In this document: in pieces, positions 48,881-49,893 of the stretch
Numbering within the stretch: position 1 is the first letter of the stretch
Layout: every line of letters starts with the position of its first letter
From: a bacterium
GTDB taxonomy: Bacteria; Hydrothermota; UBA3072; JAPDKE01
Length of the DNA stretch: 49,893 nucleotides
NCBI GenBank assembly: GCA_029258725.1
Contig: JAPDKE010000035.1
Location: forward strand, 1 to 49,893
Direction of reading: 5' to 3'
Notes under the pieces: generated by a model
What the model was told of the DNA's origin: nothing
Database searches by the model: none
Seen by the model: only the letters and a program-made list of their open reading frames with translations
Made by a program: the position numbers and the translations under genes

Positions 48881-49886
48881 GTTGCAATCGCCCAATGGGG
48901 AATTTAAATATATTTAAAATTTCATATCTTTCTCCTGTTAATAAAGTTGCAATCGCCCAATGGGGAATTTAAATGTATCATAAAGTCGGTGAAAAGCCAC
49001 GGTTCTTACGTTGCAATCGCCCAATGGGGAATTTAAATCTTGAGCAGGGGGAGAAGAATGAGTAAATCCTGGGAGTTGCAATCGCCCAATGGGGAATTTA
49101 AATTTGTTTATTACTATCTTTTTCATCTTTCACCTCCTTGTTGCAATCGCCCAATGGGGAATTTAAATTTCGATCTGAAAGCACTCTTATTAAGGTTGCA
49201 AGTAGTTGCAATCGCCCAATGGGGAATTTAAATCTGGAATAAACATGTCGTAGTCTCTTACGAATTTCTGGTTGCAATCGCCCAATGGGGAATTTAAATT
49301 TTTTCTATACTTTTGAAAAAACCAGGAGGAAGAAGAGTTGCAATCGCCCAATGGGGAATTTAAATAATAGTGATATAAAAGAAAAAGTAAAAGAATTCTA
49401 TGGTTGCAATCGCCCAATGGGGAATTTAAATATTCCCCGCAGTTTAGAAAAGAAGGTTAAAGAAGGGGTTGCAATCGCCCAATGGGGAATTTAAATTCTT
49501 CCTGCGATTCCCACTATCACTCCCTGGGAGGGTTGCAATCGCCCAATGGGGAATTTAAATTAACCTTCGCCAGCCCCACAAAGATGAAGTAATATAAGTT
49601 GCAATCGCCCAATGGGGAATTTAAATCTAAAAAATCTCAAAATGTTTATATTTTTAAAGTTGTTGCAATCGCCCAATGGGGAATTTAAATTTTTTATGTT
49701 GAAAATATCTTTGTGAAGCATATAGAGTTGCAATCGCCCAATGGGGAATTTAAATTGGTATAATAGTTACCAAGTTAACTGGACTCAAGCAGGTTGCAAT
49801 CGCCCAATGGGGAATTTAAATCAAAAGGGATGGACATGGGAGGTTCTCTCTGAGCTTGTTGCAATCGCCCAATGGGGAATTTAAAT
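48881..49886 (+). CRISPR. Type I-B CRISPR array, 16 identical 29-bp repeats, runs off the window
   Basis: The repeat begins GTTGCAATCG and ends GGAATTTAAAT. Repeat starts: 48881, 48946, 49010, 49075, 49140, 49205, 49271, 49337, 49403, 49468, 49532, 49598, 49662, 49727, 49793 and 49858. I see no mismatch in any copy. There are 15 full spacers of 35-37 bp and seven bases of a sixteenth at the edge. Absence of degenerate repeats means the leader-distal end is not in view. Orientation is plus, as cas2 and the leader are upstream and the repeat ends in the ATTTAAAT expected to be the 8-base crRNA handle. The repeat has only a weak CCC/GGG stem. No spacer was seen to match elsewhere in the window. 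Confidence 0.99.
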
Positions 49887-49893
49887 TTTGAAC

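Noticed and set aside
49195-49200. GTTGCA just before repeat 6, suggesting a truncated extra repeat
   Set aside because: Only six bases match the repeat start and spacer 5 has the normal 36-bp length including them.
48938-49494. Several open frames across the CRISPR array
   Set aside because: They are translations of repeats and spacers (recurring SPLGDCN or CNRPMGNLN), not genes.
1-49893. Intrinsic (Rho-independent) terminators
   Set aside because: I looked at gene ends and convergent junctions and saw no GC-rich hairpin followed by a T run that I could support.

Overview
The window looks like a contig-like stretch of a thermophilic, diderm (Gram-negative-type) bacterium from a little-studied lineage. 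This rests on split heptose-phosphate genes (rfaE1 and rfaE2), a SurA/PpiD-type periplasmic foldase, two lipoproteins, a predicted beta-barrel, a beta-propeller protein with a secretion-type C-terminal domain, an archaeal-type ATP-dependent DNA ligase, and Lys/Glu/Arg-rich proteins. A WOR-3/Hydrothermae-like candidate phylum would fit, but this is inference. Genes are very tightly packed, with many 4-bp and longer overlaps, some between convergent genes. I found no convincing intrinsic terminator.

Layout. 1-6.3 kb: 5' end of ffh with an in-frame stop, tRNA-Met, tyrS, a PAP2 phosphatase with an apparent 1-base frameshift, an LVIVD-repeat propeller protein, a decayed IS110-family element, a lipoprotein and a small hypothetical. 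6.3-9.7 kb (minus): UDP-sugar decarboxylase/epimerase, GT2, ftsY and a PHP phosphatase as one operon. 9.8-12.7 kb (plus): mscL with an added zinc ribbon, ATP-dependent ligase, a PfkB-type kinase and a 25-residue membrane microprotein. 12.7-16.9 kb: a divergent pair of units, one with a KOW protein and a histidine phosphatase, the other with an epimerase, hypA, hypB and an ECF sigma factor. 16.9-21.4 kb (minus): CAP protein, GH130, GT4 and a beta-barrel. 21.5-27.1 kb: an MjaI-like restriction-modification pair, topA and an AbiE toxin-antitoxin pair. 27.1-38.7 kb: TPR protein, methyltransferase, surA-like gene, rfaE1, rfaE2 and an ABC-class ATPase on plus; then YfhO-like, flippase-like, DUF3098-like and LpoA-like genes on minus.

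38.8-49.9 kb: a complete type I-B CRISPR-Cas locus in the order cas6, two-gene toxin-antitoxin, cas8b1 (cst1), small protein, cas7 (cst2), cas5, cas3, cas4, cas1, cas2, array. The array has 16 identical 29-bp repeats and 15 full spacers and runs off the window. The locus is visibly more AT-rich than the rest. The most interesting point is a protein toxin-antitoxin pair inserted between cas6 and cas8, the position where the RNA-based CreTA addiction module sits in haloarchaeal I-B systems. Cas7 also carries a 48-residue polybasic tail not expected in its family, and a separate 105-residue protein between Cas8 and Cas7 is a candidate stand-alone Cas11.

Regulation. Near-consensus sigma-70 promoters (TTGACA, 16-17 bp, TATAAT-like) can be placed by eye. 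Nine of them lie 5-9 bp upstream of a start codon, implying leaderless or nearly leaderless mRNAs, while genes inside operons have strong AGGAGG sites. Three other promoters have a -35 box that contains the TGA stop codon of the preceding gene. The CRISPR promoter would start transcription at the first base of the first repeat. CTAG, the site expected for the MjaI-like enzyme, is almost absent: I found three copies in about 50 kb, all in the CRISPR/toxin region.
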